Part shown: positions 16,401 to 29,660 of the stretch, in pieces | Numbering within the stretch: the stretch's first letter is position 1 | Layout: every line of letters starts with the position of its first letter | Assembly (NCBI GenBank): GCA_945859965.1 | Contig: CAMAPG010000003.1 | Span: 1-43,977, forward strand | Direction of reading: 5' to 3' | Origin: Opitutus sp. GAS368 | GTDB lineage: Bacteria > Verrucomicrobiota > Verrucomicrobiia > Opitutales > Opitutaceae | Length of the DNA stretch: 43,977 bases | Made by a program: the position numbers and the translations under genes | The notes under the pieces: generated by a model | Database searches by the model: none | What the model was told of the DNA's origin: nothing | What the model saw: the letters and a program-made list of their open reading frames with translations, nothing else

Positions 16401-17267
16401 CGCATCAAGATCATGGAGATCATCGGCTCGTACCAGACGAAGTTCGACGAGCTCGAGAGCGACCGCGAACGCAAGGTCGGTGGCGTTGAGTCGGGCGAAG
16501 GTTCGGCCGACGGTGCGATCAAGCAGGTCAAGGTCTACATCGCCACCAAGCAAAAGCTTGAGGTCGGTGACAAGATGGCCGGCCGCCACGGTAACAAAGG
16601 TGTCGTGGCCAAGATCGTGCCTGAGGAAGACATGCCGTTTCTCCCGGATGGCACGCCGGTTGAAATCTGTTTGAATCCGCTGGGCGTACCTTCGCGTATG
16701 AACGTCGGCCAGGTGTTGGAGACGCATCTCGGTTGGGCTTGCAAAAAGCTTGGCATGAAAGTCGCCACTCCGGTGTTCGACGGCATTTCCGAAAAGAAAG
16801 TGCGCGAATACCTCAAGGAGGCCAAACTGCCTTCCTCAGGTAAGAGCCCGCTGCTCGACGGTCGTACCGGCGAGAAGATCGATCAGGAAGTGGTCGTCGG
16901 CTACATCTACATGATGAAGCTGAACCATCTTGTGTCGCACAAGATCCACGCCCGTGCAGTCGGTCCTTACTCGCTCGTCACGCAGCAACCGTTGGGCGGC
17001 AAAGCCCAATACGGTGGCCAGCGTTTCGGCGAAATGGAAGTGTGGGCGCTCGAGGCCTATGGCGCAGCTCACACCCTCCAGGAACTCCTCACCGTCAAGT
17101 CCGACGACGTGCAGGGACGCACCAAGATCTACGAGTCGCTCGTCAAGGGCGACAACACGCTGCAGGCCGGTACGCCCGAGTCCTTCAATGTGTTGATCAA
17201 GGAAATCCAGTCCCTCGGTCTCGACATCAAGCTCAACAAACGCGATGCGCTCGGTTTTGGCACTTGA
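13488..17267 (+). CDS. rpoB: DNA-directed RNA polymerase subunit beta
   Basis: 1259 residues, complete. Visible landmarks are the rifampicin region ([20 protein letters not shown]), the [19 protein letters not shown] segment, [18 protein letters not shown], the [19 protein letters not shown] region and the C-terminal [19 protein letters not shown]. It is shorter than E. coli beta because lineage-specific insertions are small or missing. The residue aligned with E. coli Asn518 is Ile460; Asp516, His526 and Ser531 equivalents are kept. The start has only a weak GGGAA upstream. rpoC follows after 54 bp. Confidence 0.99.
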   Translation: MADRTHTERTNFGKLREVIQPPNLIEIQITSYLDFLQKGTPEKQRKPQGLEAVFREVFPIESYDGRLVLEYVSYTLGEPKNTEIECIREGITYSVPLYVKLRLREEDFIKDEEIYMGEIPMVTERGSFIINGAERVVVSQLHRSPGIAFEVTPHPNGKLLHSFRIIPDRGTWLEVQFDNNDLLYVYLDRRRRRRKFLITTLLRAIGYSSDIDLLNLFYEIKDLKVSKALDLENVSTLVLVEDAIDAQKGVVLARAFEPLTKAIVRTFEKHDITSIRVIDTALDEGALIRALKKDPTRNEEEALKEIYKRLRPGEPPTTANAKALLKRLFFDPKRYDLGRVGRYKVNQKLGLKVDLEQRILESGDVVGATKYLVRLRKGEGVVDDIDHLGSRRVRTVGELLANQCRVGLARTERLVRERMTMYDQSVDSITPQKLINPKALTTVIRDFFARSQLSQFMDQINPLAEVTHKRRLSALGPGGLNRERAGFEVRDVHPSHYGRICPIETPEGPNIGLINSLSTYARVNEFGFIETPYRHVKDGRVSDKIDYLTADQEEAKVIAQANAEIDDKNYFVGKVTVRKDGEFLEVPASEVDYMDVSPKQVISIAAGMIPFLEHDDANRALMGANMQRQGVPLLQAEAPFVGTGIEERVARDSKIVVVAEDSGIVASVDAKRIIVTKDGELPRNVKNDPKNHVYVYELRKFMRSNAGTCFNQKPIVEQGQKIKAGQIIADGPSTDQGEMALGRNVLVAFMPWNGYNFEDAILISEKVLREDIFTSIHIQEFEVTARDTKLGPEEITRDIPNVGEEALKNLDHNGVIRIGAEVKPGDILVGKITPKSETELAPEEKLLRAIFGEKAADVKDTSLVVPSGAAGIIMDVKVSSRIDNQEEKLSPSDRRRQIKQIQEEYKTQMDKLREGLTEALSNILLGEKIPLDVINGETREIIIPANRKITKTLLRKLAAVSKHVEIDPSPVRIKIMEIIGSYQTKFDELESDRERKVGGVESGEGSADGAIKQVKVYIATKQKLEVGDKMAGRHGNKGVVAKIVPEEDMPFLPDGTPVEICLNPLGVPSRMNVGQVLETHLGWACKKLGMKVATPVFDGISEKKVREYLKEAKLPSSGKSPLLDGRTGEKIDQEVVVGYIYMMKLNHLVSHKIHARAVGPYSLVTQQPLGGKAQYGGQRFGEMEVWALEAYGAAHTLQELLTVKSDDVQGRTKIYESLVKGDNTLQAGTPESFNVLIKEIQSLGLDIKLNKRDALGFGT

Positions 17268-17321
17268 GCCGCCGCCGCATCCGCGCCTTCACCCTTTTAA
17301 CAAACGTCAGGGAGATCACAC

Positions 17322-21461
<4,140 letters not shown>

Positions 21462-21480
21462 GTTCTCACGCTTTTAATTC

Positions 21481-21517
21481 AAAGCCGCGGCCACTTGGCC
21501 GCGGCTTTTTTATTTTT
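21481..21517 (+). terminator. Intrinsic terminator of the tuf-rpoC operon
   Basis: AAAGCCGCGGCC and GGCCGCGGCTTT form a perfect 12-bp stem with loop ACTT, followed by a T-rich tail TTTATTTTT. It starts 20 bp after the rpoC stop. Confidence 0.95.
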
Positions 21518-21787
21518 AAAGATCAGGCCCTTCACTCGAGTAAGCAGGGTAGGATAATACATAACTTAATCAGATTGAATATATTGGGTGTAATTTTACC
21601 CAGGAATAGCCGCCGGAACAGGCTGTTTCCACTACTAGGTATTTCTCCGGACGGCCCCGTGACTCTCTTGCACCTCTTCCGTCATTCAAATGTCACAAAA
21701 CCCCGGCTCGTGGGGTAAAAATGATCGATTTGGTATCTCGGACCCTTGCAGGTGGTTAGCATCTCCAAAAATAGAGGGCCAATGACC

Positions 21788-21793
21788 TATAAT
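21788..21793 (+). promoter_or_regulatory. Candidate -10 element upstream of the rpsL leader terminator
   Basis: A consensus TATAAT without a recognisable -35 at the proper distance. A TTTTGA...TATAGG pair just downstream (about 21795-21822) is an alternative. Either would give a short RNA ending at the 21886-21919 terminator. Confidence 0.3.
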
Positions 21794-21885
21794 TTTTGAA
21801 ATTTTACTTGTCAGGTATAGGGTGTTTCCCCATCTCTCGAATCCTCCCGCCAAAACTGCATGTAGAGCTTAGCTCCATGTGGTTT

Positions 21886-21919
21886 ATCGCCTGGCCTTCA
21901 CCGGCCGGGCGATTTTTTT
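21886..21919 (+). terminator. Intrinsic terminator inside the rpsL leader
   Basis: ATCGCCTGGCC pairs along 11 bp (one G-T pair) with GGCCGGGCGAT around a TTCACC loop and is followed directly by seven T. It is as good as the operon-end terminators, yet lies 267 bp before the rpsL start with no gene ending nearby. It therefore ends a small RNA or attenuates the str operon. Confidence 0.8.
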
Positions 21920-22058
21920 ATACAGATCCGAAGGAGTCAGTCTGGGAAAAATTCAGTTGCTGAAGATTCAGCTTGAACTCCCTTCGCGAGACACGAGGTT
22001 CAACCGCTCCACTTCTCTTCTGTGCGTTGTCGGCCTCGGCCCATGGCGCTTTTTCACT

Positions 22059-22090
22059 CGCGAGACAGGTTTCAAAACCTGGTTTTCGCG
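22059..22090 (+). other. Second hairpin in the rpsL leader
   Basis: CGCGA...TCGCG closes a stem with an inner AGGTTT/AAACCT helix. A near copy of its 5' half (CGCGAGACACGAGGTTCAA, from 21985) lies about 75 bp upstream and could compete for the same 3' arm. Confidence 0.45.
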
Positions 22091-22185
22091 AACATCTCAT
22101 TTTTTGGCCAAAAAGTTCTTGCTGCGGTTTTGCCACTTGGTAGTTTCCACCTCTTTTCTCAAATTCTCACTCTTCTCAATTTCGT

Positions 22186-22566
22186 ATGCCGACCATCAAT
22201 CAACTCGTGCGCAAAGGCCGCCGCAAGGTGCGCATCAAGTCGAAGTCCCCGGCTTTGGCGGGGAACCCGTTTCGTCGTGGCGTCTGCGTGCAGGTGATGA
22301 CCCGCACTCCGAAGAAGCCCAATTCGGCTATTCGTAAGGTCGCTAAGGTCCGTCTGACCAATGGCAACGAAGTGATTTCCTATATTCCTGACGAAGGTCA
22401 CAACCTTCAGGAGCATTCCATTGTCCTCGTGCGCGGCGGCCGTGTGAAGGATCTCCCCGGCGTTCGTTATCACATTGTCCGCGGCACACTCGATGCCACC
22501 GGCGTCGAAAAACGTCGTCGCAGTCGCTCCAAATACGGGGTGAAACGCCCGAAGGCTGCCAAGTAA
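22186..22566 (+). CDS. rpsL: 30S ribosomal protein S12
   Basis: 126 residues, first gene of the str operon. The decoding-centre loops are intact: [19 protein letters not shown] (the Lys42 region) and [16 protein letters not shown] (the Lys87 region), which are the streptomycin-sensitive wild-type forms. The C-terminus is normal, ending [11 protein letters not shown]. The ATG has no Shine-Dalgarno and a pyrimidine-rich leader (CACTCTTCTCAATTTCGT). rpsG follows after 30 bp. Confidence 0.98.
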   Translation: MPTINQLVRKGRRKVRIKSKSPALAGNPFRRGVCVQVMTRTPKKPNSAIRKVAKVRLTNGNEVISYIPDEGHNLQEHSIVLVRGGRVKDLPGVRYHIVRGTLDATGVEKRRRSRSKYGVKRPKAAK

Positions 22567-22596
22567 ACCGCTCTTTCCAACCCAACTTTTTTCGTC

Positions 22597-23070
22597 ATGT
22601 CACGCCGCCATAGAGCCGAGAAACGCCAGGTCGCTCCCGATGCCCGCTACAGCAGCCCGCTGGTTGCGCATTTGGTCAATGTCATCATGAAGAGCGGCAA
22701 AAAGAACCTTGCCCAGCGCATCGTCTATGGCGCCTTCGAAAAAGTTTCCGAAAAGCTCGAAAAGGGCGATCCGGTGGACCTGTTGCTCGGCGCGCTTGAA
22801 AATGCCCGCCCGCGCTTGGAAGTGAAGAGCCGCCGCGTCGGTGGCGCCACCTATCAGGTGCCCGTTGAAATTTCGTTTGAACGCCAGGAAAGTCTCGCGC
22901 TCCGCTGGATTGTGGATGCTGCGACCGGCCGCAAGGGAACGACCATGAAGGACGCCCTCGCCGCCGAGATCATCGACGCTTACAACAACACGGGCAGCGT
23001 CGTGAAGAAGAAGGAAGACACCCATAAAATGGCCCAGGCCAATCGCGCCTTTGCCCACCTCCGCTGGTAA
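22597..23070 (+). CDS. rpsG: 30S ribosomal protein S7
   Basis: 157 residues, collinear with S7: basic N-terminus ([20 protein letters not shown]), central helices ([13 protein letters not shown]-type segment) and the conserved [20 protein letters not shown] and C-terminal [17 protein letters not shown]7 nucleates assembly of the 30S head and in E. coli represses the str operon. No Shine-Dalgarno; the ATG follows CTTTTTTCGTC. fusA begins 20 bp later. Confidence 0.98.
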   Translation: MSRRHRAEKRQVAPDARYSSPLVAHLVNVIMKSGKKNLAQRIVYGAFEKVSEKLEKGDPVDLLLGALENARPRLEVKSRRVGGATYQVPVEISFERQESLALRWIVDAATGRKGTTMKDALAAEIIDAYNNTGSVVKKKEDTHKMAQANRAFAHLRW

Positions 23071-23090
23071 GTCCCAGCCCCCTTTTGTCC

Positions 23091-25283
23091 ATGTCTGCCG
23101 TTTCTGCACCCGTTATTACTGTCGTTACCGACAAAGCCAAGGTTTCGCCGGTCAACGCGAAAGAACGTCCTTTTCCTCTGGAGTGGACGCGCAACATCGG
23201 CATTGCCGCGCACATTGATGCGGGCAAGACCACGACGACCGAGCGCATTCTCTTTTATTCCGGCGCTGTCCATAAGATGGGCGAAGTCCATGAAGGTACC
23301 ACGGTGACCGACTGGATGGAACAGGAGCGCGAACGCGGCATTACCATCACGGCGGCCGCCATTTCCTGTGCTTGGAACGCCTCGTGCGGTCCTTGGAAGG
23401 GGATCAAGCAGCGGATCAATATTATCGACACTCCCGGACACGTGGATTTCACGGCCGAGGTCGAACGTTCCCTCCGCGTCCTCGACGGCGCAGTTGCGGT
23501 GTTCGATGCCGTTTCCGGCGTGCAGCCCCAATCTGAAACGGTTTGGCGCCAGGCGAACAAATACCGGGTGCCGCGCATTGCATTCATCAACAAGATGGAT
23601 CGCGTGGGCGCCGATTTTCACCGCGCGATCGATGATATCCGCACGAAGCTGAAGGGCAACGCGCACGCGCTGTTCCTGCCGATCGGCAAGGAAGAAAACT
23701 TCAGCGGCCTGATCGACTTGGTGCAGATGATCGCCTATATTTTTGATGATACCAAGGATCCGCTTGGTCTCGTTCCCGTAACGGCGGCGATCCCGGACGC
23801 TTTGCTGGCTGAAGCCAAAAAATTCCGCGAGAAGCTGATCGAGGCGGTTTCCGATTACGATGATGTGATCGCCGAAAAATATCTTTCCGGTCAGGAGATC
23901 AGTGTCGAGGAGTTCACGCTCGCGGTCCGCAAAGCGACCATCTCGCTCAATTTCTGCGGCGTTATCCCTGGCTCGGCCTTCAAAAAGAAGGGCATCCAGC
24001 GCTTAATCGACTGCGTCGTTAATTACCTTCCGAGCCCTATCGACGTTCCGCCGATGAAGGGGCAGGACAGCGATGGCAAAGAAGTCGAGGCTGTCGTCAA
24101 CGACAAGGCCAAGATGGCTGGTCTCGCTTTCAAACTCTGGACCGATCCGTTCGTCGGCAAAATCGTTTTCTTCCGCGTCTACACCGGCGTGGTGAAGAAG
24201 GGGATGTCGATGTACAATCCGCGCACGCGCCGTGGTGAACGCGTTTCCCGGCTCGTGCTCATGCGCGCGATGGACCGTGAGGAAATCGACCTCGCTTACT
24301 CGGGCGACATCTGTGCGCTGGTCGGCGTCAAAGAGGTCATCACCGGAGACACGCTCTGCGACGAAGATTTCGACATTCGTCTCGAACCACCGTCATTCCC
24401 GGAGCCCGTCATCTCGATGTCGATCGAGCCGAATTCGAAGGCCGACCAGGAAAAAATGGGCACTGCTTTACAGCGGCTTGTGGCCGAGGATCCGACCCTC
24501 CGCGTTTCTACCGATCCGGATAGCGGTCAGACCATTCTTTCCGGTATGGGCGAGCTCCATCTCGAAATCATTCTCGATCGGATGAAGCGTGAGTTCAAGG
24601 TCGAGGCCACCTCCGGCAAGCCACAGATCGCCTACCGCGAGACGATCACCGTTGCCTCCGAGGGCGAGGGCAAGTTCATCCGCCAATCGGGCGGCAAGGG
24701 CCAGTACGGTCATGTTTGCATTACGCTCGAGCCGAACGGAAAGGGTAAGGGCATCGAAATTACCAATGAGACGGTCGGCGGCTCGATCCCGAAAGAATTT
24801 ATCAAGCCTGCCATCGAGGGGATCAAGGAAGGTACCAATAACGGTGTCATCGCTGGCCATCCTGTGGTCGATATCATCGTCAAGATTACCGATGGTTCCT
24901 TCCACGAGGTCGATTCGTCGGAGCTCGCGTTCAAAATGGCCGGGATCTTTGCGTTCAAGGACGCGATGAAAAAGGCCACCCCGATCCTGCTCGAACCCAT
25001 CATGGGCGTCGAGGTCACCACTCCCGAGGAATATCAGGGCGATCTCATCGGCGACATCAACCGTCGCCGCGGCCGCATCAACGGCATGGAGAACAAGGCT
25101 GGCGCATGCATCATCGATGCGCAGGCGCCGCTCGAGACCCTCTTCGGTTACGTCACCGACATTCGCTCGCTTTCGAAGGGCCGCGCCAGCGCGGGTATCA
25201 CCCCGTCGCATTTCGAGCAGGTGCCAAATTCACTTCTGCAAAAAATCGTCGAGTCCACCGCCAAGGGCCCGTCCCGCACTTAA
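23091..25283 (+). CDS. fusA: Elongation factor G
   Basis: 730 residues from ATG 23091; the ORF track's 23085 start is a TTG two codons earlier and is not needed. EF-G catalyses translocation. P-loop [14 protein letters not shown], switch [28 protein letters not shown] and NKMDR are present, and domains II-V end with [19 protein letters not shown]. The N-terminus has about 25 extra residues before [11 protein letters not shown], and a short insertion ([12 protein letters not shown]) lengthens the strand before DTPGH. No Shine-Dalgarno; leader CCCCCTTTTGTCC. In the canonical place between rpsG and rpsJ, but tuf is not duplicated here. Confidence 0.98.
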   Translation: MSAVSAPVITVVTDKAKVSPVNAKERPFPLEWTRNIGIAAHIDAGKTTTTERILFYSGAVHKMGEVHEGTTVTDWMEQERERGITITAAAISCAWNASCGPWKGIKQRINIIDTPGHVDFTAEVERSLRVLDGAVAVFDAVSGVQPQSETVWRQANKYRVPRIAFINKMDRVGADFHRAIDDIRTKLKGNAHALFLPIGKEENFSGLIDLVQMIAYIFDDTKDPLGLVPVTAAIPDALLAEAKKFREKLIEAVSDYDDVIAEKYLSGQEISVEEFTLAVRKATISLNFCGVIPGSAFKKKGIQRLIDCVVNYLPSPIDVPPMKGQDSDGKEVEAVVNDKAKMAGLAFKLWTDPFVGKIVFFRVYTGVVKKGMSMYNPRTRRGERVSRLVLMRAMDREEIDLAYSGDICALVGVKEVITGDTLCDEDFDIRLEPPSFPEPVISMSIEPNSKADQEKMGTALQRLVAEDPTLRVSTDPDSGQTILSGMGELHLEIILDRMKREFKVEATSGKPQIAYRETITVASEGEGKFIRQSGGKGQYGHVCITLEPNGKGKGIEITNETVGGSIPKEFIKPAIEGIKEGTNNGVIAGHPVVDIIVKITDGSFHEVDSSELAFKMAGIFAFKDAMKKATPILLEPIMGVEVTTPEEYQGDLIGDINRRRGRINGMENKAGACIIDAQAPLETLFGYVTDIRSLSKGRASAGITPSHFEQVPNSLLQKIVESTAKGPSRT

Positions 25284-25303
25284 ACCCTCGTTCTTTTTTC
25301 GTC

Positions 25304-25612
25304 ATGAAAGGCCAACGCATTCGCATCAAACTCCAGGGCTTCGACTATCGAGTCATCGACCAGTCGGCCACGGAGATCGTCGAGACCGCCAAGCGCTCCG
25401 GCGCCCGGGTCTCCGGCCCCATCCCTTTGCCGACCCGCATCGAGAAGCTCTCCGTGAACCGCTCGCCGCACGTCGACAAGAAGTCCATGGAGCAGTTCGA
25501 GACGCGCACGCACAAGCGTCTCATCGACATCATCGAACCCACCGCGCAAACGGTGGATGAACTCAAGAAACTCAATCTCCCGTCCGGCGTAGATATTACC
25601 ATCAACGTCTAA
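25304..25612 (+). CDS. rpsJ: 30S ribosomal protein S10
   Basis: 102 residues from ATG 25304; the longer ORF start at 25106 lies inside fusA and is rejected. Conserved S10 segments are [40 protein letters not shown] and [13 protein letters not shown]10 sits in the 30S head and, as NusE, works with NusB and NusG in antitermination. It is 20 bp after fusA with a T-rich leader and no Shine-Dalgarno, so the S10 operon is fused to str without a visible terminator. Confidence 0.98.
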   Translation: MKGQRIRIKLQGFDYRVIDQSATEIVETAKRSGARVSGPIPLPTRIEKLSVNRSPHVDKKSMEQFETRTHKRLIDIIEPTAQTVDELKKLNLPSGVDITINV

Positions 25613-25641
25613 GACTGACTTTAACTCAACGTTAGCAGCTG

Positions 25642-25710
25642 CCTGTGTGCCTTCCGGCACCGCCAGGTTTCGACTAATGTAGGTCCCTTAAACGGAAACT
25701 ATCCACCTAC
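25642..25710 (+). promoter_or_regulatory. Two tandem hairpins in the rpsJ-rplC leader
   Basis: First, CCTG-GTGCC-TTCC-GGCAC-CAGG (25642-25667). Second, GTAGGT (25679-25684) pairing perfectly with ACCTAC (25705-25710), ending 10 bases before the rplC ATG, which has no Shine-Dalgarno. The pair is a candidate target for autoregulation of the S10 genes. Confidence 0.4.
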
Positions 25711-25720
25711 CGCTTAGCCC

Positions 25721-26374
25721 ATGATCTCATCGCTTCTCGGCAAAAAAATTGGCATGACGCAGGTCTACGACGCTCAAAACGTCCTGGTCCCCGTCACTGT
25801 GGTTGAAGCTGGACCCTGCTCAGTGGTCCAAGTCAAAACCGTAGAAACCGACGGCTACAACGCCGTCCAAATCGGCTTCTCCACCAAGAAGGCCAAAAAC
25901 ACGAGCAAGGCTGAACTCGCCCACGCGAAAAAAGCCGGCCTCGACAACGCCCCCCGCGTCCTTGGCGAAGTCCGCCTGACTGCCGCCTCCACGCTCAAAG
26001 TGGGTGATGTCGTCACGGTCGCGACCTTCGCGGAAGGCCAGTTCGTCGACGTCATCGGCGTCTCGAAGGGCAAAGGTTTTCAAGGCGTCGTGAAGCGATT
26101 CCGGGTTGCGGGCGGTCCTGCCACGCACGGATCGATGTTCCATCGCCGCATCGGCTCCATCGGTATGCGCCAGACCCCTGGTCGCACCTGGAAAAATCAA
26201 TCGATGCCCGGCCACATGGGCAGTGACGCCCGCACGGTGCAGAACCTGCGCGTTGTGAAAGTCATCGCCGACAAGAACCTCATTTTGGTGAAGGGCGCGA
26301 TCCCTGGTGCGAATGGCGACGATGTCCTCGTTCGCTCCGCCATCAAGGGCCAGCCCAAGGCCGTCAAAGCCTAA
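25721..26374 (+). CDS. rplC: 50S ribosomal protein L3
   Basis: 217 residues. Typical L3: MISSLLGKKIGMTQVYD at the N-terminus, the extension that reaches the peptidyl transferase centre (HGSMFHRRIGSIGMRQTPGR, with the conserved Gln that PrmB methylates in E. coli within GMRQTPGR), and MPGHMGSDARTVQNLRVV. No Shine-Dalgarno. The 108-bp gap before it, unusually long for the operon, holds two hairpins. Confidence 0.98.
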   Translation: MISSLLGKKIGMTQVYDAQNVLVPVTVVEAGPCSVVQVKTVETDGYNAVQIGFSTKKAKNTSKAELAHAKKAGLDNAPRVLGEVRLTAASTLKVGDVVTVATFAEGQFVDVIGVSKGKGFQGVVKRFRVAGGPATHGSMFHRRIGSIGMRQTPGRTWKNQSMPGHMGSDARTVQNLRVVKVIADKNLILVKGAIPGANGDDVLVRSAIKGQPKAVKA

Positions 26375-26392
26375 CCCGGAGACCGCACAACC

Positions 26393-27028
26393 ATGAAATT
26401 CACCGTTTTCAGTTCCGACGGAAAGACGAGCAGCGAAAAAGATTTCGCCAATCTTCCCACCTTCGAAGGCGACAAAGGCCTTCAGGCGGTCAAGGAAGTC
26501 ATCGTCGCCATCAACGCCAACAACCGCCAGGGCACGCACTCCACGAAAACCCGTGGCGAAGTCCGCGGCGGCGGCAAAAAGCCGTGGCGCCAGAAGGGCA
26601 CCGGTCGCGCCCGCGCCGGTTCCATTCGCTCCCCGCTGTGGGTGGGCGGCGGCGTCGTGTTCGGTCCGAAACCGCGCGACTATTCCAAGAAAATCAATGC
26701 TAAGGTAAAGGCGCTGGCTTTCAGCCGCGCGTTGTTCGATCGCGCCACGGCCGGGGAAATCGCCGTCATCGAGGCGTTCGATGCCAAGGTCAAGAAGACC
26801 AAGGCGATCAATATCGTCGTTTCGCTGATCGCCCCGAAGGGCAAAGTGCTCCTCGTCGATGCTCCCTTCGCCGTCGAGACTGCACGCGCTTCCCGCAACA
26901 TCGAGCGCGTCTCGCTACAGGATGCCGCGAAGCTCAACACCCTCGATCTCGCGCAATACAAGAAGATCATTGTTAGTACCAAGGCGCTCGAGGCCATCAT
27001 CGCCCGCGTCAACGGAGGAAAGAACTGA
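26393..27028 (+). CDS. rplD: 50S ribosomal protein L4
   Basis: 211 residues. The conserved internal loop lining the exit tunnel is present ([20 protein letters not shown], then [20 protein letters not shown]), followed by the globular C-domain. In E. coli L4 represses the S10 operon. CGGAG lies 12 bases upstream. The stop codon overlaps rplW's ATG by one base (TGATG), so the two genes are translationally coupled. Confidence 0.98.
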   Translation: MKFTVFSSDGKTSSEKDFANLPTFEGDKGLQAVKEVIVAINANNRQGTHSTKTRGEVRGGGKKPWRQKGTGRARAGSIRSPLWVGGGVVFGPKPRDYSKKINAKVKALAFSRALFDRATAGEIAVIEAFDAKVKKTKAINIVVSLIAPKGKVLLVDAPFAVETARASRNIERVSLQDAAKLNTLDLAQYKKIIVSTKALEAIIARVNGGKN

Positions 27029-27309
27029 TGCAAGCCGACAAAGTATTAAAACTCGTCCGTCTCACGGAAAAATCCAACAAGCTCAGTTCCGAGCTTGGCC
27101 AGTACACCTTTGAGGTTTTCTCGAGCGCCACGAAGCACACCGTCGCCACCGCCGTCGAGCAGACCTTCAAGGTCACAGTGCGTCGCGTGAACATCCAGAA
27201 TTACCGCGGCAAAAACAAAAAGAGCCGCCAGGGCCGCCCCAGCACGACCTCCGACTTCAAGAAGGCGATCGTAACGCTCAAGGCCGGCGACAAAATCGAG
27301 CTCGTCTAA
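27028..27309 (+). CDS. rplW: 50S ribosomal protein L23
   Basis: 93 residues, standard length. Conserved core FEVFSSATKHTVATAVEQTF followed by VNIQNYRGKNKKSRQGRP and the ending KAGDKIELV. L23 sits at the tunnel exit and docks trigger factor and SRP. The N-terminus lacks the usual LxxPxxTEK and reads KVLKLVRLTEKSNKLSSELG. A strong GGAGG 9 bases upstream and the TGATG overlap with rplD fix the start. Confidence 0.97.
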   Translation: MQADKVLKLVRLTEKSNKLSSELGQYTFEVFSSATKHTVATAVEQTFKVTVRRVNIQNYRGKNKKSRQGRPSTTSDFKKAIVTLKAGDKIELV

Positions 27310-27342
27310 TCACGACTTCGTTCGATCCGGAGAAAAACCACC

Positions 27343-28212
27343 ATGGCTATCAAATCCTTTCGTCCTCTCACGCCTTCCGGGCGCTTCACCCAGCTCAACC
27401 AGGTGACGGGCATCCTCACAAAGAAGCGCCCCGAGCGCGGTCTCACGGAGCCCAAGCCCAAGACCGGCGGCCGCAACAACAACGGCCGGCTCACGTCGCG
27501 CCATCGCGGCGGCGGCCACAAGCAGCTGTACCGCGTGATCGATTTCAAGCGCGACATCATCGACATGCCGGCCCGCGTGCAGGCGATCGAGTATGATCCG
27601 AACCGCACGGCGCATCTCGCGCTGGTGGCCTATTCGAATGGCGAAAAGCGCTACATCCTCGCACCCGAGGGCCTGATCGTCGGCGCCACCATCGTGGCGG
27701 CCAACAAGGCGACGACGAACGACTTCCTCGTCGGCAACAATTTCCCGCTCTCGCTCATTCCTCCGTCCACGAAAGTGCACGCGGTTGAGCTCATCCCTGG
27801 CCGCGGCGCTCAGATCGCCCGCTCCGCCGGTGCTGCGCTTGAACTGATCGCGGTCGAAGGCGACCAGGCACAATTGAAAATGCCCTCGGGCGAATTCCGT
27901 TTTGTCCACGCGAACTGCCGGGCGACGATCGGCATCGTTGGCAACGGCGACCACAACAAACAATCGCTCGGCAAAGCCGGCCGCGCCCGCTGGCTTGGGA
28001 AGCGTCCTCATGTCCGCGGTGTCGCGATGAACCCGGTCGACCATCCGAACGGTGGCGGTCAGGGTAAATCCAAGGGTGGTGGCGGCCGCCAGCAGCTCGT
28101 TTCTCCCTGGGGCCAGCTCGCCAAGGGTTTCCCAACCCGTCGCCGTTCGAAGCTCTCGAACAGCATGATCATTGTCCACCACAACGGCCGCAAGCCGCGC
28201 GGCGGGAAATAA
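27343..28212 (+). CDS. rplB: 50S ribosomal protein L2
   Basis: 289 residues, slightly longer than the usual 274-277. Signatures include GGRNNNGRLTSRHRGGGHKQ, RVIDFKRD and GKAGRARWLGK. In the conserved peptidyl-transferase-facing loop the sequence is NPVDHPNGGGQGKSKGG. The first His (H234, E. coli mature His229) is kept, but the second His of HPHGGGEG is Asn236 and the Glu is Gln. The C-terminus ends NSMIIVHHNGRKPRGGK. GGAG lies 11 bases before the ATG. Confidence 0.98.
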   Translation: MAIKSFRPLTPSGRFTQLNQVTGILTKKRPERGLTEPKPKTGGRNNNGRLTSRHRGGGHKQLYRVIDFKRDIIDMPARVQAIEYDPNRTAHLALVAYSNGEKRYILAPEGLIVGATIVAANKATTNDFLVGNNFPLSLIPPSTKVHAVELIPGRGAQIARSAGAALELIAVEGDQAQLKMPSGEFRFVHANCRATIGIVGNGDHNKQSLGKAGRARWLGKRPHVRGVAMNPVDHPNGGGQGKSKGGGGRQQLVSPWGQLAKGFPTRRRSKLSNSMIIVHHNGRKPRGGK

Positions 28213-28231
28213 CCCCTAGCATTTTCGCACC

Positions 28232-28507
28232 ATGGCACGTTCCATCAAAAAAGGCTTCTTCGTTGATTACCACCTGCTCGAAAAAATCGAGAAAGCGGTC
28301 AAAACCGGCGCCAAGAAACCCATCCAGACCTGGTCCCGCCGCTCGACGATCACGCCTGATTTTATCGGGCACACGTTTAGCGTGCACAACGGCAAGATCT
28401 TCACCGCCGTCTACGTTACCGAAAACATGGTGGGTCACAAACTCGGCGAGTTTGCCCCGACGCGCATCTTCAAGGCGCACGGTGGCATGACGCGCAAAGA
28501 AATTTAA
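28232..28507 (+). CDS. rpsS: 30S ribosomal protein S19
   Basis: 91 residues, standard. [20 protein letters not shown] at the N-terminus, [22 protein letters not shown] and [25 protein letters not shown]19 forms a 30S head complex with S13 and contacts the B1 bridges. No Shine-Dalgarno; leader CTAGCATTTTCGCACC. It is 19 bp after rplB. The 73-bp gap to rplV contains a GGCGC-CAC-GCGCC hairpin. Confidence 0.98.
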   Translation: MARSIKKGFFVDYHLLEKIEKAVKTGAKKPIQTWSRRSTITPDFIGHTFSVHNGKIFTAVYVTENMVGHKLGEFAPTRIFKAHGGMTRKEI

Positions 28508-28580
28508 TTTTTAACTGAATCAAAATCGAAAAGGGTAGGGCGCCACGCGCCGCTATCGCCGAAACCGGAATCACACCATC

Positions 28581-28922
28581 ATGGACGTTCAAGCTCTCAC
28601 CCGTTACGCGCGTATGTCGCCGAAGAAAGTGCGCGAAGTCGTGCGCACCATCCAGGGCCGCAAGGCCACGGAAGCCGTCGATTATCTGACGCTCATCCCG
28701 CGCAAGTCGGCGCGCCTCATCGCCAAGACGCTCAAAAGCGCCATCGCGAATGCCGAGAACAACAACAATCTCTCGGCCGACAGCCTCACCGTCAAAAGCG
28801 CCATCGTCGAAAACGGTCCCGTGCTTAAACGTTTCAAGGCTGGTGCCCGCGGCACCGCAATGCCCCGCCGCAAGAAAATGTCCCACATCCGCATCATTCT
28901 CTCGGACGGTAACTCCAACTAA
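28581..28922 (+). CDS. rplV: 50S ribosomal protein L22
   Basis: 113 residues, normal. [20 protein letters not shown] at the N-terminus, the [13 protein letters not shown] helix, and the beta hairpin lining the exit tunnel ([20 protein letters not shown]), the usual site of macrolide-resistance insertions, which is unaltered in length. Only weak CCGGAA upstream. rpsC starts 8 bp later. Confidence 0.98.
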   Translation: MDVQALTRYARMSPKKVREVVRTIQGRKATEAVDYLTLIPRKSARLIAKTLKSAIANAENNNNLSADSLTVKSAIVENGPVLKRFKAGARGTAMPRRKKMSHIRIILSDGNSN

Positions 28923-28930
28923 CTTTCACC

Positions 28931-29563
28931 ATGGGCCAAAAAACCAATCCGATCGGTTTCCGTCTTGCCGTCCGCCGCAACTGGCAGTCCCGCTGGTTCG
29001 CCACGAAGAAGGATTTCCCCAAGCTGCTCCTTGAGGATCAAGTCATCCGCACCAAGCTGATGGAGAAGCTGAAGCAGGCCTCCGTGCCGCGCATCTTCAT
29101 CGAGCGCGCCTCCAACCGCGTCCGCGTCAAGATTTACACCGCCCGTCCCGGCATCGTCATCGGCCGCAAGGGCCAGGAAATCGAGAAGATCAAGGAAGAG
29201 CTCGCGAAGCTCACCGGTAAGGAAATCCTGCTCGATATTCAGGAAGTGAAGAAGCCCGAGATCGAGGCCCAGCTCGTGGCCGAGAACGTCGCGCTGCAGC
29301 TCGAACGCCGCATTGCCTTCCGTCGTGCGATGAAGAAGGCGGTTGAAATGGCCATGGCGCTCGGCGCCGAAGGTATTCGTATCCAGTGCTCCGGTCGTCT
29401 TGGTGGCGCGGACATCGCCCGTCGCGAATGGCAGCGCAAAGGCCGCGTGCCATTGCACACCCTGCGCGAAAACATCGATTACGGCTTTTCCGAGGCCCTC
29501 ACGGTTTACGGCAAGATCGGCGTGAAATGCTGGATCTGCAAAAAAGAGGCCGACGCCGCCTAA
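28931..29563 (+). CDS. rpsC: 30S ribosomal protein S3
   Basis: 210 residues. [20 protein letters not shown] at the N-terminus, the KH domain with [20 protein letters not shown], then the C-terminal domain ([38 protein letters not shown]). S3 lines the mRNA entry channel and contributes to helicase activity. It ends soon after the conserved core and has a Cys pair near the C-terminus (CWICKK), a small lineage feature. No Shine-Dalgarno, leader AACTTTCACC. Confidence 0.98.
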   Translation: MGQKTNPIGFRLAVRRNWQSRWFATKKDFPKLLLEDQVIRTKLMEKLKQASVPRIFIERASNRVRVKIYTARPGIVIGRKGQEIEKIKEELAKLTGKEILLDIQEVKKPEIEAQLVAENVALQLERRIAFRRAMKKAVEMAMALGAEGIRIQCSGRLGGADIARREWQRKGRVPLHTLRENIDYGFSEALTVYGKIGVKCWICKKEADAA

Positions 29564-29574
29564 TTCAAGCACGC

Positions 29575-29631
29575 TAAGTTTTAAGCGGTAAGAGCGTAAG
29601 CCAACCCGACGCCGCCCAAACTTAAAACTTA
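29575..29631. repeat. Inverted repeat in the rpsC-rplP gap
   Basis: TAAGTTTTAAG (29575-29585) and CTTAAAACTTA (29621-29631) are perfect 11-bp arms. A neighbouring degenerate pair (TAAGCGGTAAG and CTTACACCTTA) is also present. The 97-bp gap is among the longest in the operon and has no coding potential. Confidence 0.75.
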
Positions 29632-29660
29632 CACCTTAAACCTTACAGCTCACTCCTCTC

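Larger units (their letters stand above)
21518..22185 (+). other. 0.67-kb non-coding leader before rpsL
   Basis: No gene is recognised here. The segment is visibly more AT-rich than its surroundings. It holds a GATAAT at 21553-21558 with TTCACT 17 bases upstream, a small TGGGT/ACCCA hairpin near 21586, a CCCC/GGGG hairpin near 21701-21715, a TATAAT at 21788-21793, the internal terminator listed separately, and a duplicated CGCGAGACA block. The only plus-strand ORF, from GTG 21879, runs through the terminator into rpsL in another frame and is not credible. The str operon promoter must lie here. Confidence 0.7.

Noticed and set aside
21879-22337. 152-residue ORF from GTG overlapping rpsL
   Set aside because: It starts in the stem of a terminator, has no ribosome site and ends inside rpsL in another frame.
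25106-25303. Extended N-terminus for S10
   Set aside because: Lies inside fusA; the S10 family begins at [11 protein letters not shown], encoded from 25304.
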